Part shown: positions 45,961 to 58,500 of the stretch, in pieces
Position numbering within the stretch: the first letter of the stretch is position 1
Layout: each line of letters opens with the position of its first letter
Origin: Chaetorhynchus papuensis
Lineage: Eukaryota > Chordata > Aves > Passeriformes > Rhipiduridae
Direction: 5' to 3'
DNA: 64,000 nt
Assembly (NCBI GenBank): GCA_013396525.1
Contig: VWYX01000206.1
Span: forward strand, 237,015-301,014
Position numbers and translations under genes: made by a program
Notes under the pieces: generated by a model
What the model was told of the DNA's origin: nothing
Seen by the model: the letters and a program-made list of their open reading frames with translations, nothing else
Databases searched by the model: none

Positions 45961-48900
45961 CCTAATATTTATTTTCCAGGGGGTGTTATGGTCTGGTGTT
46001 CAGTGAGGCACGGAGAGGCGAGGGAAAGTTTTTGGTTATTGATTCTCTGAATGTTGCAGCTCCGATTGTACGTTGCTGGTTAATGAAATACAGTGGTAAG
46101 GAAAGGAGAGGCAGAGGGCTGGTTTTTGAAATATCAAAGTTGCTATAAAATATAGAGGGAAATAGTGGAAAGTGGGTTAACAATGAGCCAGCTCCTCATT
46201 TTACAAGTTTCATGACAAAGCTAGGAAAAACCATGTAAAACTGATCCTTGGAGAAGCTGACATTCTTACAGGCTGCTAAGAACCATTGGAGAATTGAGAT
46301 GGATAGCCAGAGATTTTATACCTTTTGAAATAAAAATCACAGAATAAAGTTTTCTGTATGGAAAAGAGAACAAGAAAACTGGAGCTGAGGAAACAATACT
46401 GAGGAGGGCAAGACACTTTAGGTTTATAAAGGATTATTTTAATGTGCTTTCCCAAAAACTTTCAGGAAATCAAAATATTGAGGTATAATTATTTCAGTCC
46501 CTTCTGACTGAAGAATATATTAAAAACATAAAAAGACAAAGCTGCAGTTTGGTAAATGGATATAACTGAGGTAATTGCTTGACCTACAGGCTACAAGGCA
46601 AAGGTTGTTACTGAGAAACTCCTTAGGGGAACTAGAAAAGTAAAAATATTCACTTTTCCACAGCAGACTCATCACAATCTACAGGGTGTCAGATATGGCA
46701 GGAAGGGATGGGGTGGGGCTGCAGACCCCTTCATCTGCCTTTCTGCTTGAGAGCTGGATTTGCCAGGACTATCTGCTGTGGCCATTTTGAGAGCGCCTAA
46801 AAATTCAATTTCCAGAATGATGAAGAGCGCAAAAGAATGCGGAAAATGAGGTGGGGAAGAGATTTTCAGTGGAGGGCTGCACAATTTCCTGTTTAATACT
46901 GCATTTTAAAGCCTCTGTTCTTTTGTTGTGCTGCCAATGATGTCTCAGAATCCAGAAACCTTGCATGGATTTTTAAAATGATTTTAAGTCAGTTAAATAA
47001 ATGCTTAACTCCTGATAAGGCAGCTCGTGCAGAATCACGCTGTGTTTCTCCAGCAGTCTTGTTGAACCGATGTTTTTCTCTACAAAACTCAGGCTCTAAC
47101 CTCCCTCACTGACCCTTGTGCTTACCTGTGCTCTCCTATCAACCTCCTGGATCAGGACAATGTGCATTTCCTACCCTCAGCACCTCTATTTAGCCAAGGT
47201 TGTCAGGGGGGTACTCAGTATCTGTCATCTACACGAGCGTCACAAAGTCATCAGGACAAACTAAAACGATGGATTCTCTGGGAAAGAAGTATTTTGTGAC
47301 TTGTATGGGAATTGTGGGTTTCTCACCCTTTGCCATCTACAGTCATGCATAAATCCTGGGCAATGGGCATGTGAGCCTGTGGTGTGGAAAGCACAATCAG
47401 GGATTGCAGACCGCCATTTGTTCGCTCTCTTAAATTAATCTTATGTGATAATTTTTGTGGTTCTTCCACTCCACATCACGTGGGCCTGTTCTGCTCAGCA
47501 TCAGCAGCAGCTGGACAAAGCAGTGCATTCCTCTGCTTTGTTTAATGTATTGCCGTCCCACTCTTCTCTCTGCCTTTCATCTCCGCCTTCAATAGAAGGT
47601 TTTACTGTCCTTGAGAATTTGCTTGTCTTGCCCCCTCCTTCCACACAGCCCCCAGATTTCTCTGATTACATGCATGGAGAAGGAATGTTCCCATGTTTGT
47701 GTGAGCAATGGCATATTCCCTGGATGTGCCGGTGGATCAGAGACAGTGGCAGTTTTAGAACTGTAGATTTTTTTTAATAATGAAAGCAAGGTTTTTCTTC
47801 CAGAGCGGTGTATTCGAATCGATGGTTATAGTGAGTCTAGAAGACTCTGCTGCCTTACCTCATGTCAGCCCACGTGAGACAGCACCAAGGAGTGGTTTGA
47901 CCACCTGAGGACGTGCAGAGTGCCCAGAGAGGTGTGTTAGCCGAGGTGATGGTGGTGAGGCCTTCCAGACGAGGCTGGATCCCAGCAGGCAAGTGTGCAC
48001 AGGGCTATTTTCAATGTCCTTCACCCTGCCTTGGTGCTTGTTTTAACCCCTGACAAAGGGTCATGGCACTGCCCAGTGGGTTCTCATTCGTGTCCTGGCT
48101 TTCACAGGGAGTTTAATGATCAGCAGATGATGGCTGTATCTGGGCTGGGAAGGTGCTGCCTTGGACTGTGACGCTCCTGTTGGGCTGCATCCACTGATTA
48201 TGATGATTATTTTCAGCAGCTTTATTGCATCGATGATAAACACAGACATTCTTCTTACAAACAACAAGAAACTTTGAACCTTTTAAACACTCCCTGAACT
48301 GTGGAGAACTTGTTAAGCTGGATAACACGCAGGGAGGAAGCAAAGTGCAAAGTGCTGCCAGCCTTGCATTACTCACAGGTCCATGCAAGTGGCCTCTGAG
48401 CAATGTTCCTGGTTCACCAGGGACCAGTGAGGGGTGCCCTGAAGGTAGGGGCACCTTCTTCTTCGGTCACAGTGGGAATTTGTTCCTGTCAACCCCAGGA
48501 AAAGAGGACCTTTGGGTCTTTGACAAATGTTTCCTGCCGATTGTGTGTGACGCCGCTTCTCTTCCTGACTCACTTCTCCTTCCCTCTCCTTTCCTCCAAG
48601 GCTGGAATTTGATTTTGCTCAGCCTTTACTCTTCTGATCAGAGGTTTTGAGGTCTATAAGAGTTTTGAGACTATTTCCTCCCCTGCCTGTTCTTTCTTCT
48701 GCTTACCCAGTCTTTGGGTGGGGATGGGAGGACAGGGAACCTCTCAAGAAGAAGGTGGCAAAGAAAGCTGTGATTGGGTTTTTAGTGCTAGCAAGAAGGA
48801 AACACTTGCTCACTTCTCTCCCTTACTCTTCCTCCTCCCAAGTTGCTTTTAAAAATTGGAAAGATGTCAAACTGATGTCAGAACACCTCGTTCTTGGACT

Positions 48901-49292
48901 GCTCTGCAGATCACAGCAGCTGAACATCACATTCAGCACCCGGAAAGGGACAAGGAGCCCATGAACAATTTTTGGGTTTGTGATTTGTGTCTCATCACTC
49001 TTGGGGCACTGTTGAAACATTGTGGCTGTGAGCTGTGTACTGAGTGTGCTGGGCCATGGTCACAGGAATGGGGCAGGAGGTTGTGCTAAAATTATCAGAG
49101 GCAGTGGAGCCCGTGGTTGCTGTGTAGCATCTGCAGACACAGCCACCCTACAGAGTTAATTCAGACTGCTTTGGTGTCACAATAGGCTCTAAACTCTAAT
49201 GACAGTGACCAAAGGAACTTACTGCAGAAATATGAGAAGGTCTCACATTTCTATAAACATAAGCAAGGCTAGATTTCCTAGGGAAATAATTA
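45961..49292. other. Noncoding unique DNA, no gene seen
   Basis: No gene or transposon recognised. AT-rich at 46.1-46.7 kb, mixed afterwards. Frames up to 113 codons (48113-48454, minus) are unrecognised. Confidence 0.5.
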
Positions 49293-49401
49293 TTAAATAA
49301 ATAATAAAGGTATATTTCATAGAAAATATAAATTATATATTTATTCNTTAAATAAATAATAAAGGTATATTTCATAGAAAATATAAATTATATATTTATT
49401 C
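49293..49401. repeat. 54-bp exact direct repeat around an N
   Basis: Copy 1 is 49293-49346 and copy 2 is 49348-49401. They are identical over all 54 bases and separated by the only ambiguous base in the window (N at 49347). An identical overlap flanking a gap character is the usual trace of two contig ends joined without merging. A real tandem duplication is less likely. The sequence is almost entirely A/T. Confidence 0.9.
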
Positions 49402-51359
49402 CGGAATATGTTTTGCTCTGGAAAACAGAAAGGACACTTGTTACTTGTTACAAGAATATCCTTGAGAGGAGGAAGTGTTTCACCAGCCAAGGAAAAAAAG
49501 ACCTCCATGAAACAACACTTTTTTCCTTTCTCTACCCTCCAGCCGTATCCAAACACCATGTGAAAGTCATTTGTCTTGGACTTGGGAGGTTTGCTTGCAA
49601 ACAAATGCACTTCTTTTTCTGCAGAGCTGAACTACAAGTTTGCTCCTTGAAAGCAGACAAAGTCACTGCTTAGTCAATGCCTGGCTTGAACAGATCAGTT
49701 TGTATTCCTGTGTACTGAGTATTTTAAGCTCAGGTATTGGTTTCACTATATTTCTGTTTGTGCTAGCAATGAATTGATTTTTTTTTACTCTGCTAGTATT
49801 TTAAAAGACCCAAACCTCTCCCTTGCTGCCAAACCAGGATGGTTATTAAAGGATTCTAATATTCTTTCATTTTATTGCCAGAACTGCTTTTAGAATAAAC
49901 TATGTGAAAAGTAATTTCTTTATGGCCTTACTCTACACTTTAAAAAGTCAAAGGATGAGGAGATGATAAGGCCTTGGACACCCAAAAGAAAGAAAAATTG
50001 TTCTCTAGCACAATTCTATTCTGAAGGAAATCTCTCTTGTCTTATCCAAGTGTTGTCTCAGGCTTTTGGGATGTCAGAGAGCGCCTGGTTCCTTGCAGGC
50101 TCCCCGTCCATTCTTAGTGCATTTACTGGGTATAAATAAGGTTTGTTTTCCTGATTCTTAACAGGTATTTTCTGTTGCCATCAAGCTGGTGGAGAAGCCC
50201 CTGCCAAAAGTAGCAAGGAGCTTCTGGTCAGAGGGCAGCCTGACCTTTAGGAGTTCTAAGGGAAGGGAGGACACACTGCTTGGAATTGTCCTCGGGACCC
50301 AGGGGTGGGGTTCTTCTGACCAGGATTGGTGGCCAGCCTTTGATAGTCAGTGAAGCTCTTGGCACTACAGGTAGAGAAGCCTTGAGTCAAAGGAATATTG
50401 TCCTAAAATAAATGCCAAAAGTACCATGGGCAGCTGCTTTCAGGGCACAGTTTATTTCCCTGCCCTGGGGGAGCAGGGAGGGGATCAGGTGAGTGTCTGC
50501 AACCTGGGCAGGAACAGTGACAGCCAGAGCTGGACCTTGGGAAAGCCTTGGTGAAATAATGAGCAGAGCTGATCAGTGTGGCTTCTGTAGGTTGCTTGCT
50601 GCTTCACTTTTCCTTAGGTGCAAGCTTTTAATTATAAACTGGACTTTTCTTTCACCAATCAAAGTGAAGCCACCGTACTCAGAAAGTCATAGCAAGTCAG
50701 TCTCTTCACAAATGGAGATTTTTATGCATAGAAGCAAACTCATAAAACTGTGTGTGTGAGACAGAGTAAAGCAATGCCACTCTTGGGTTTTGGAGCTTGG
50801 TTTTGAAAAGACAGCAGGCCAGTATTTTGTCATCTCTAAATTCCTCCCATCCAGATAACAGGGACCAAAAAGGCAAAAGCAAAGACACAGTGTTCATAAC
50901 TCATAGGCTTCTCCCATTGTGCATTTTTCTGCTGTCTTTCCCAAAGGGTTTGAATTTTCTCAGTGACAGCCAGAGCAAGAAGTGCCAAGGAGAGTGACCA
51001 GGACTGGGAGTGCAGCAAGGTCTGCTTGTCATTCCTGGGGCAGACACATTTCAGGGAGCAGGCTGAGAAAGTTTAGCCTGATTTAGGTGGTCAAGAGGGA
51101 TCTGGCTTAGCTTTGCAAGGCAGAAAAAGGGGATGCATTTCCCAGCATCAGGTTATTCAAACCACCGAGATGGAGGTGGGAGGGGGAAGGCTGGCTGCGA
51201 GTCATTTTGTATCTGCATGAAAATGGAATTCAAAACATTCCCTCTAGAGTGGTATCCAATACCAAAATTGGATTTGGGAACTCGGAGTACACGAATATTT
51301 GTGCTGTCAATAAGAGTTATCTGTATACAGAACCCTTTCCTTGTCTGCTTTCTCTACCA
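49402..51359. other. Noncoding unique DNA, no gene seen
   Basis: Short unrecognised frames only (largest 107 codons, 51133-51456, plus). AT-rich at 49.7-49.95 kb. Confidence 0.5.
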
Positions 51360-51780
51360 TGCTTCCTTCTTAATTCATTTTCAGTCTTTAATGTACTGTT
51401 GTGTAGCATCCTCTCCCATTAGGCCCTGTAATGTGCTCCGATTGCCTTCAGCTTGACTGCACTTAATAGCCAGCGTAAATAGAACTTAGTGTAGCATGCA
51501 CTAACATCTCTATCCATTGTCCAGAGATTAAATACATGCCACAAATGGTTTACGCATCATCAGCCTCGAGCCCTCGTTTCATAGCTCCCAACCAAAAGAG
51601 GATATTAAATTAATTTGCAGGTTGCTTTAGCAAGGCCTAACAAAAAGAGGGGGGGAAAAAAATCCTGAGGGTCACTCTGCATGTAATATCCATCAATCAA
51701 AAAAGAGGGGTGGAAAATGATAATAGCAGGTCATTATAAGGGGACAGGTGCACACATATTTAGCTCTATCTCTAGTTCAG
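51360..51780. promoter_or_regulatory. Candidate conserved noncoding element
   Basis: Repeat-free block with TCTTTAATGTACTG, GCACTTAATAGCCAGCG, GAGATTAAATACATGCC and TTAAATTAATTTGCAGG near 51605, then an A-rich tract at 51652-51662. Composition and motif density resemble developmental enhancers. Confidence 0.35.
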
Positions 51781-53679
51781 GTCAAAGCTTAATGGTGTTA
51801 ACGGGGAGGCATGCAGGCTATGTGAGCAGTGTGGATGTGTGAGGAAGAGGCAGAAGGGCAGCTCAGTGACAGGACAGCACCATCTCTTCCAGATCTTCAT
51901 GCTTAACCCTTTACTCTGCCTGGGCAAGAGCTGTTGGCTAACACTGAGCTCGTGAGAGAGGAAGGAAGGGAGCACAGCAGAGATCTCTGTCTCTTGTCCT
52001 GCAGCAGCTGGGGCCATTGAAAGTCAGCAAGGAGGCAGGATCGGTGTAGGGCAGTGAAAATGGAACTGCGCAGTGCCAGGGTGCAGATTGGGTGTATCAT
52101 GGGCAGGGTTTTGTCAAGCAGCAGGAAATGCAAATACTCCTCGTTGAAAGGCAGGAAGGAGGCCTGTGTTCAGCACGGAGCCTGGGCTGACAGAGATGAG
52201 CAATGATCTTCACAAGGGCCAGGGCTAAGAGAACTGGAAAAACTGTGGCAAGGCCACAACTCCTCTAAAACAAGAACTGTGACTAAAGTAGTGAGATGTA
52301 TTTAAAGTGAAGCGAGGCTGACAATGCTGAGGGGATGGGACAGAGTCCTTGACTTATTATTATGAAAGGAAGGTACTACATGAGGGTGGACTGCACACAG
52401 ACACTCTGTGCCAGCCCTGCTTGTCAGTCTGTGCTTTTAGCTCAGTGACTGGGACAGACACGGGCAAGGAGAAAGCTTCAGTCACACTTGTGGGTTCCAA
52501 TAAACAACTGGGAGGACACACTTCAGTTTAAAGCACCCCAAGCTAAAAATTAGGCTGCCTGCTTTGTGGCTGTGGCAAGTAATGTCACCCAGGTATGCAA
52601 ATCTTTTTGTTTCGAGTTTGATAGCAATCCACGGAGGTGAAGGAAAATATCAGTGATTATCTCCATGTTTTAGATGCCAGCATCAGGGTTTTGCAAGGTC
52701 TTGTTGATGAATAATAAATCACTGCATTGCCTCTGGAGTGATGTGGCTCAGTGCCACATTGCCTTGCTTTCTGGGGAAGTGTGTTTTCAGGTGCTGCGCT
52801 CTGTAGTCTTCATGAGGAAATGATCCAAATCCTCCCCCAAGCCCACAATAACACACTTTGACTGACATGGATCATTTTTCTGAGGTTCACAGCAAGTACC
52901 ATCCATACCCTGAGAAATGATATACTGGGAACTAGAATAATTAAGTAAGGAAATACCCTTTACCATAAGAGTTTAAATGCCCAAGGACTGCTGTCATAGA
53001 AATCATGAACTTACAGTCTGTCAGCTGATATTTTAAATGCTGTTATTCCATGCCAATTTTCCCAGGCTGGAGCCATGAAAGTGAAGAAAGGCAAAGCAAC
53101 ACTGCATGTCAGCAAGGGTTCAGCAGAAGTTGTAAGAAAGAAATTTGCTACTTAAAATATAAACAAAAAGCCAATTTCAAGATGTGTGTAACGGTGGAGG
53201 ATTGGTTTGAGTGCATTTGGGAAGGGAAAAAAAAAATAATAAAAAAGAGATTAATTTTGGGAGCAGGAGGATCTCTTCTGGAAAGTGTTCTTGATGGAGT
53301 GGCCCACACAAAAGCAGAGGTGCCAAAGTCTTGGTGAGCGCTGGTTGCCCCACGGTCAGCCCAGGACTTGCTTTCAGGTGTGGTGGTCTGTATTCTCTCA
53401 TGCTCCATTTTTTTCCCCTAATTTTTTCCATTTCTTGCTAGTAAACATCAGAAGCTGCTTGTCTTGGGGCTGAATGGATGGGGAAAGACACGAATTTAAT
53501 CCTGTCCTGCTACAGAACAACTTCAGCCAGCTCCTGCTCCAATTTTCACTCCAAGCAGATGCTCAATCCACGTGCTCGTGGGAGTGAGGGCCAGGGAGGG
53601 GAGAGGGAGGCAAGAGGGAAGAGCCTGATGGGGCTGGGCTGTGCCGTGTGCTCCAGAACAATAGATGATCACTCTTAAT
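51781..53679. other. Noncoding unique DNA with two octamers
   Basis: Exact ATGCAAAT at 52128-52135 and 52595-52602. No recognised gene. Frames up to 95 codons (53050-53337, plus) have no known domain. Confidence 0.5.
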
Positions 53680-54010
53680 TACGGCAGCCTGAATGAGCAT
53701 CGCTCTGCCGGCCCCTTTCCTCGTGCTATCTGATCAATACAGCCTTAATTGCCGAAGAAAGGCAGGATCGTACACAATCACAGCACAATGGTTTAATCAC
53801 TTGGACGCTTAAAGTTAATTTCAGGCAGTTCATTTCTCATTGCCTCGCACTCTGTCAGGCATGGCTTGTCTCCTTGCACACACAGGTGCACGCGTGCTCG
53901 CAGCTAAAGGTGGGTTATTAATAGCTTTTAGCAAGATTATTTGAGCTAATTGAAAATGTGGGAAATGTTATTATCATGCATAAGCTCAGAAGGGCTTTTC
54001 TTTTTGAAGG
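53680..54010. promoter_or_regulatory. Candidate conserved noncoding element
   Basis: Unique block with TCTGATCAATACAGCC, TTAATTGCCGAAG, TGGTTTAATCACTTGG, AAAGTTAATTTCAGG, GGTTATTAATAGC and TTATCATGCATAAGC. It contains scattered CpGs in otherwise AT-rich DNA, a pattern often seen in constrained elements. Role inferred. Confidence 0.38.
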
Positions 54011-57000
54011 GGGGTGTGCTGAAAGCATTTATTGAGACACTTCTTGAGGGAAGAAATAAAAAGCTCTTCTTTTCTGGGCCATCTCCTCTACTGCTTTCAT
54101 GCTGACCTGTCCAGACACTGGGCGTCCTTGGGTTAGTGGTCAGGTGGTGCAGCAGGGTTGGAACCCCATGAACAGCTGGAGTGGGAATTCACCTGTCCTA
54201 CCCATAGCACCCAACCCTCTCCAGCCTTTGGGGATCTTCAGGCACGTGGGCTGTGTCTCTGCAGGATTGTTTCTGTGGCTGGCAGAGCGTGGCCACTTGA
54301 GAAGGTGCTGTTGAGATCCAGTGTGATCCTTGGCTTAAAATGAGGGCACATCTGGCCCACCATCTGCAGAATTTCTGCTGTTTCAGATGTGCAGATTTTG
54401 CTTGGATCACATTTTATAGATGAGGGTCTGCTGCAGCACCTTAATCCAGTTTTGAATATTGTCCAATAGATCCAGCTGGAAGCCTCAAGTTTGGGAGCTG
54501 TGAGATGCTGGCCATGAGAAGGAAATTTGGGTTTACCTTCCTCCTCAAGAGAGCTGAACATCACCACAGCAGAAGTACAGGCTTTTCAAAAGCCTCTTGT
54601 GATGCTGAGTGCAGTTTCTGACCTTCACTTTGAGACTCCTGGATCAACCCCTCTCCTTTTCTTTTCCCTCCCACCGCAGCCAGAAACTGAAGCACCAAAC
54701 CCGACTGCTGTTTTTGTGAACTCCTTGAACGCTGCTGACTTGTTGCTGCCTGAGAAAACCTGGATCAAGAAAAGGTGGATAGAAATGAGTTTTGACACAG
54801 ATGTACCTGGTCCAGTGGAGCTCTCAGGCATCACTCTGGCTTGTGAGTGAGCCCAGGCATCTTTTATCTTGGGTGACAATGAATCCATCACAGAGAGGGG
54901 CTGTGCCTTGCTGAGTGCCTGTGTTGCATTAAGGAGAATTCTCACCCCTACCTGGGCACTGAGTGCTGGGAAATCTGATCTCAGAGGATCCAGGACACCA
55001 AGGAATATCTGAGAAAACACATTTGCTCTGCTGGTAGGATAAGGCAGCGTGGGAGCCAGTGCCATACAAGTAAAGGGGCTGATGAAAAGTGAGCAGAGCT
55101 TTTCAGAGCTGTGAGAAAGTCATCCTTGGGCAACAAAAATATTCTGTGAAGCATATTGCTGTTGATGGGATGGGATGGGAAGAAAAGTTGCATGAAAATT
55201 TTTCTCACAGCCGTTTTAGTCACCTCCAACTTTGTTCTATATTGGACTATTGCCTACTGGGATAAAGCTTGGAGGCAGCCAGAAGTTTCTACTGAATGCT
55301 GGTCAGATAAGGATGAAGTTCACAGGCTACACTGACATTTTTTTTTTCTCCCAGAAAATAATTTCCAGGATAAAAATGGTATCCTGTGTTTTTGTTATTA
55401 GTTTCTGGCTACTGCATATCTGAAATGCCAGACTCGGTTGCAGCTCTCTCTACGTCCTGCAGATCATTTTTCCATGAAGAATAGCAGGCAATGTTAGAAA
55501 TTTGATAAGAGTGGCTTTCTCCTTTGATGAGTTCCTGCCCAAAATCTTAGGCAGAAGATGAGGAATTCAGCATGAGGGATACAGACCAAGAGAAAGGACC
55601 TGACAGAAGCACAGTCACTCCCTTTGTTGCAATGCTTTAGGCTAACCATTATTCACAGCCCTTTCCTCATATTGCATCTTTCATGATTTGCTTAAGCGAT
55701 TTTAAATTGCTTTCGTGATTTCATTTAGCAGAGACCACAATAAAAGTGACCCTTGAGTTTATGAAATGAAACAGCCTGCACAAAGGGACTGAGGGCCTCA
55801 GCAGCGTGTGGGGTGATGGGTTTCTGTGCTGCACGGGCTGTGTTTGCCTGGGACAAAGGGATGCTAAAGGGCTTGCAATGAAATGGTGCAAGTGAGGAAC
55901 ATTTCTGCTGGTGGCTGCCCAAAGCAGCTGGTGTGAAACCAGTGCTGACCAGCCCTTTGCCTGTGCAAATGAAGAACTTTGCCAGACAGTCCAGAGCATG
56001 CTCATCACCCAGGTTTTTTTTGTTAAAAATAAGGTTTTGGGGGTTTTTTTTTGTTCCCCCCTCAATATTTTCCTTGATGAGGGAGACAGCAGGCAAATCA
56101 CACTGGAGCACCAACTGCATTTACTGAGAGTTTTTTCAGCAGACCTCTTCAACAGGGGAGTTCATTTAGCAAAATGTCCAGGGCTTGGAGCTTATGGCCA
56201 GGAGGAAAGCTGGATCTCACTTTCCAGATGCTGTCCAAGGTGAATCTCTTGTACCTCACCCTGCTCTGAGGTGGTTTGGAGCAGTGCTGGGGTCAGGTGT
56301 TTGATGTAGCACTGCAAGTCAGTAGAAATCCTAGGGAATGAGAAGGGAGGTGGAAAGAGGAAAAAATTTTCCTTTGTCCCTGCAAAATCTTCTCAGAGAA
56401 AGACAAAACCTGTCTTTGGAGCTCACTTTCCAGTCTCTATTTTTTGTTGTATCCAGTGCCCACTATTTGGGGAGTGGGTTCCAGCCCCCTTACCCCAACA
56501 CCCTGCTGTGCCTCCCCAAACCAGTTAGCCTGCCACAGTGATGCCTCTTGATAACACTGTGGTGTTTTTGACTGCCCAGAAATACAGCTGAGCCTCTCCA
56601 GGGCTGAATAAGGCACAAATGAAACAAGCATCAGCAAAGTTGGTGCATTTTTACACAGCTGCTTTGCTGGGCTGCTCTCAGCTGTGCCAGGGAGCAAATC
56701 AGCTCTTGGTTGCACTGCAAGGGAGGAATCCCAAATCTGACCTCTGCTTTTTTTCTGGGATTGGATTGCACTCTCTGAGACAAAAAGTTAAGCAGAACCT
56801 ACAGAGGAAATGATAAGAAAGTGACCTATTTTCATGCTATTTGGCTGCTCTTTGCTGTAGATGACAAGTGGCCTGGCAATCTTAGACGGCTCCCAGGGGG
56901 CTGAAGCGCAGGATTTGAAGCACTTTATTGGTGACACCTCATTTAAGGTATTACTCCCACTTCCCTCCACTTTGCAGGGAAGGCATGACTGGAAAGCCCT

Positions 57001-57469
57001 GGGGAAGAGGCTGCCTGCAGCCTTCCCTGCTTGGTTCCCTGTGGAAAACACCACAGCCAGGCAAAGGCAGGATAGATTGTATTCCAACTGTGGAGCACCT
57101 TGTGTTTTAGCAGGAGCCAGAGACTGTGCTCTCATGCTGCAGCCTGGCTTGTTTCTGCTCTGAGCTTCTCTGGGGGGTTCAGTGTATATTTGCAAAAAAG
57201 AGCAGCCTCCCTTCCTCTCTGCTCCCCAAGCAAAACAGTAAAAAACCCCAACAACCCCAGAGAAAACTTCTTTTAGAGGAAGGAAGGAGAAGGCAATGGG
57301 AAGCTGAGGCACTGGGGGAAATCTGATTTTGAGATTTTTGTCGCTGCGGTGGCACAATTTCCTCTGATGCAGCTGTGTAATGAGTTCACATCTGTTAATG
57401 CCACATGTTGCTCTGCCTTGCACAGATGCAAAGTCTCAATTTTTCTAATTAGCAACAGCATGAAGTATA
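54011..57469. other. Mostly noncoding DNA, no gene confirmed
   Basis: Contains the possible exon listed separately and a 211-codon minus-strand frame (56788-57423), the longest in nonrepetitive DNA, which has no domain I recognise. AT-rich at 55.2-55.7 kb. Three GGGAT units near 55168. Confidence 0.5.
54680..54842 (+). CDS. Possible orphan internal exon
   Basis: A good polypyrimidine tract (54650-54672) leads to an acceptor ...CCGCAG ending at 54679. An open frame of 54 codons plus one base then runs to a donor-like CTT|GTGAGT at 54843, and the frame stops right after the donor. The 163-nt size is typical of an internal exon. The encoded peptide (starts PETEAPNP, includes LLLPEKTW) is not recognised. 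No partner exons were found. It could be a lone exon of a gene whose other exons lie outside, a long-noncoding-RNA exon, or chance. Confidence 0.15.
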
Positions 57470-57620
57470 TCTTAATTTTCTGTCCCCCTTCCCTCTAATA
57501 AACGTGATATTAACAAGGTTACGTGCCTGCTTTCACGGGGTTTAATCGAATGAGGAGCGAGATTGGGTTAGATCACACTGCTCTTTTTAGGTGGAGTCTG
57601 CCCGGCCGCAGAGACATCGA
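57470..57620. promoter_or_regulatory. Candidate conserved noncoding element
   Basis: Unique block with several CpGs and ordered motifs: CTAATAAACGTGATATTAAC, GGGGTTTAATCGAATG, GGGTTAGATCACAC and ACATCGATTCATTACAAT. No repeat or long frame. Confidence 0.33.
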
Positions 57621-58229
57621 TTCATTACAATAAGCAGAAAGCACAGGACAGGGGATGGGGGCCCACACGCCCCTTTTTGCAGCAGCTGTATCAGTCACAA
57701 CCACTGTCACCTGTGTATGTGATCCTTCAAGCCTCTCTGGACCACTCTGCAGGTTTGTGTTGTACATATATCTTTATTTTTCACAGCGTGAGTGCCCAGG
57801 AAGGCCTGTAACGCCAGCTCTGTCCAGAGATCCAGCTGCATTTCTGGCCTGAGGGGATGAGGGACACAGCCCAGGTCCAGGCAGGACAGGAGCAGGAGGT
57901 GCTGGAGGCTCCCAAAGCCGTGAGAAGCTGCAAACCAGCTGAATCTGCAGAGAACAAAAAGGGACAGCCCTTCACCTCTTCGTGCCAGGAGTGCTCAGTG
58001 GCATCTCTGTGTGAGACTGAGGGGCTTCACCCACTCCTGGCTGCAAAAATGCTCAGCTGGGGCTGTTGGGCACCCTGAGAGCACAAGCTGGGGGGCTTTG
58101 CCTGTGGTCCTCGTGACAGTGATCAGAGCAGGACAGGGACTGGTGTGGGTGGAGCTCTCCCTGAGCAGGATCCAGCCCTCCCTGGACAGCCTGCATTCAT
58201 ATTCCACCTGACTCTGCTGGGAGAAATCC
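57621..58229. other. Noncoding unique DNA, no gene seen
   Basis: Short overlapping frames only. No repeats recognised. Confidence 0.45.
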
Positions 58230-58500
58230 GTGGGGACCCCGACGGCAATTACTTGTGTGATTTAATTGGCATTATCATTTTACTGGCTTGACAGAGATAA
58301 ATCGCCCTATTGGGTAAGGCTGCTACTGTGACAGCAAAAGCAGAAGGAAAGACTTTCTCCTTCTCTCTGAAATAGGAGATGACTACCAGTGTATCTTAAT
58401 AATTAGTGCTGTTATAATTAATCGGGCTATTTGAGAGTCAATCTAACAAACAAATGGAGGGCTTGATTGTTCAGTAATTGACAATTTGTTTCCAATATGG
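58230..58500. promoter_or_regulatory. Strong candidate conserved noncoding element
   Basis: AT-rich, repeat-free block with TGTGATTTAATTGGC, ATTATCATTTTACTGGC, a TGACAG site (58289-58294, TALE-homeodomain type) followed by AGATAAATCG, AATAATTAG (58399-58406), TAATTA (58415-58420) and TCAGTAATTGACAATTTG. One of the densest homeodomain-motif blocks here. Conservation not tested. Confidence 0.42.

Noticed and set aside
56788..57423. 211-codon minus-strand frame as a gene
   Set aside because: No recognised domain, no splice or promoter context, and overlapping frames on the other strand. Compatible with chance in a large non-coding window.
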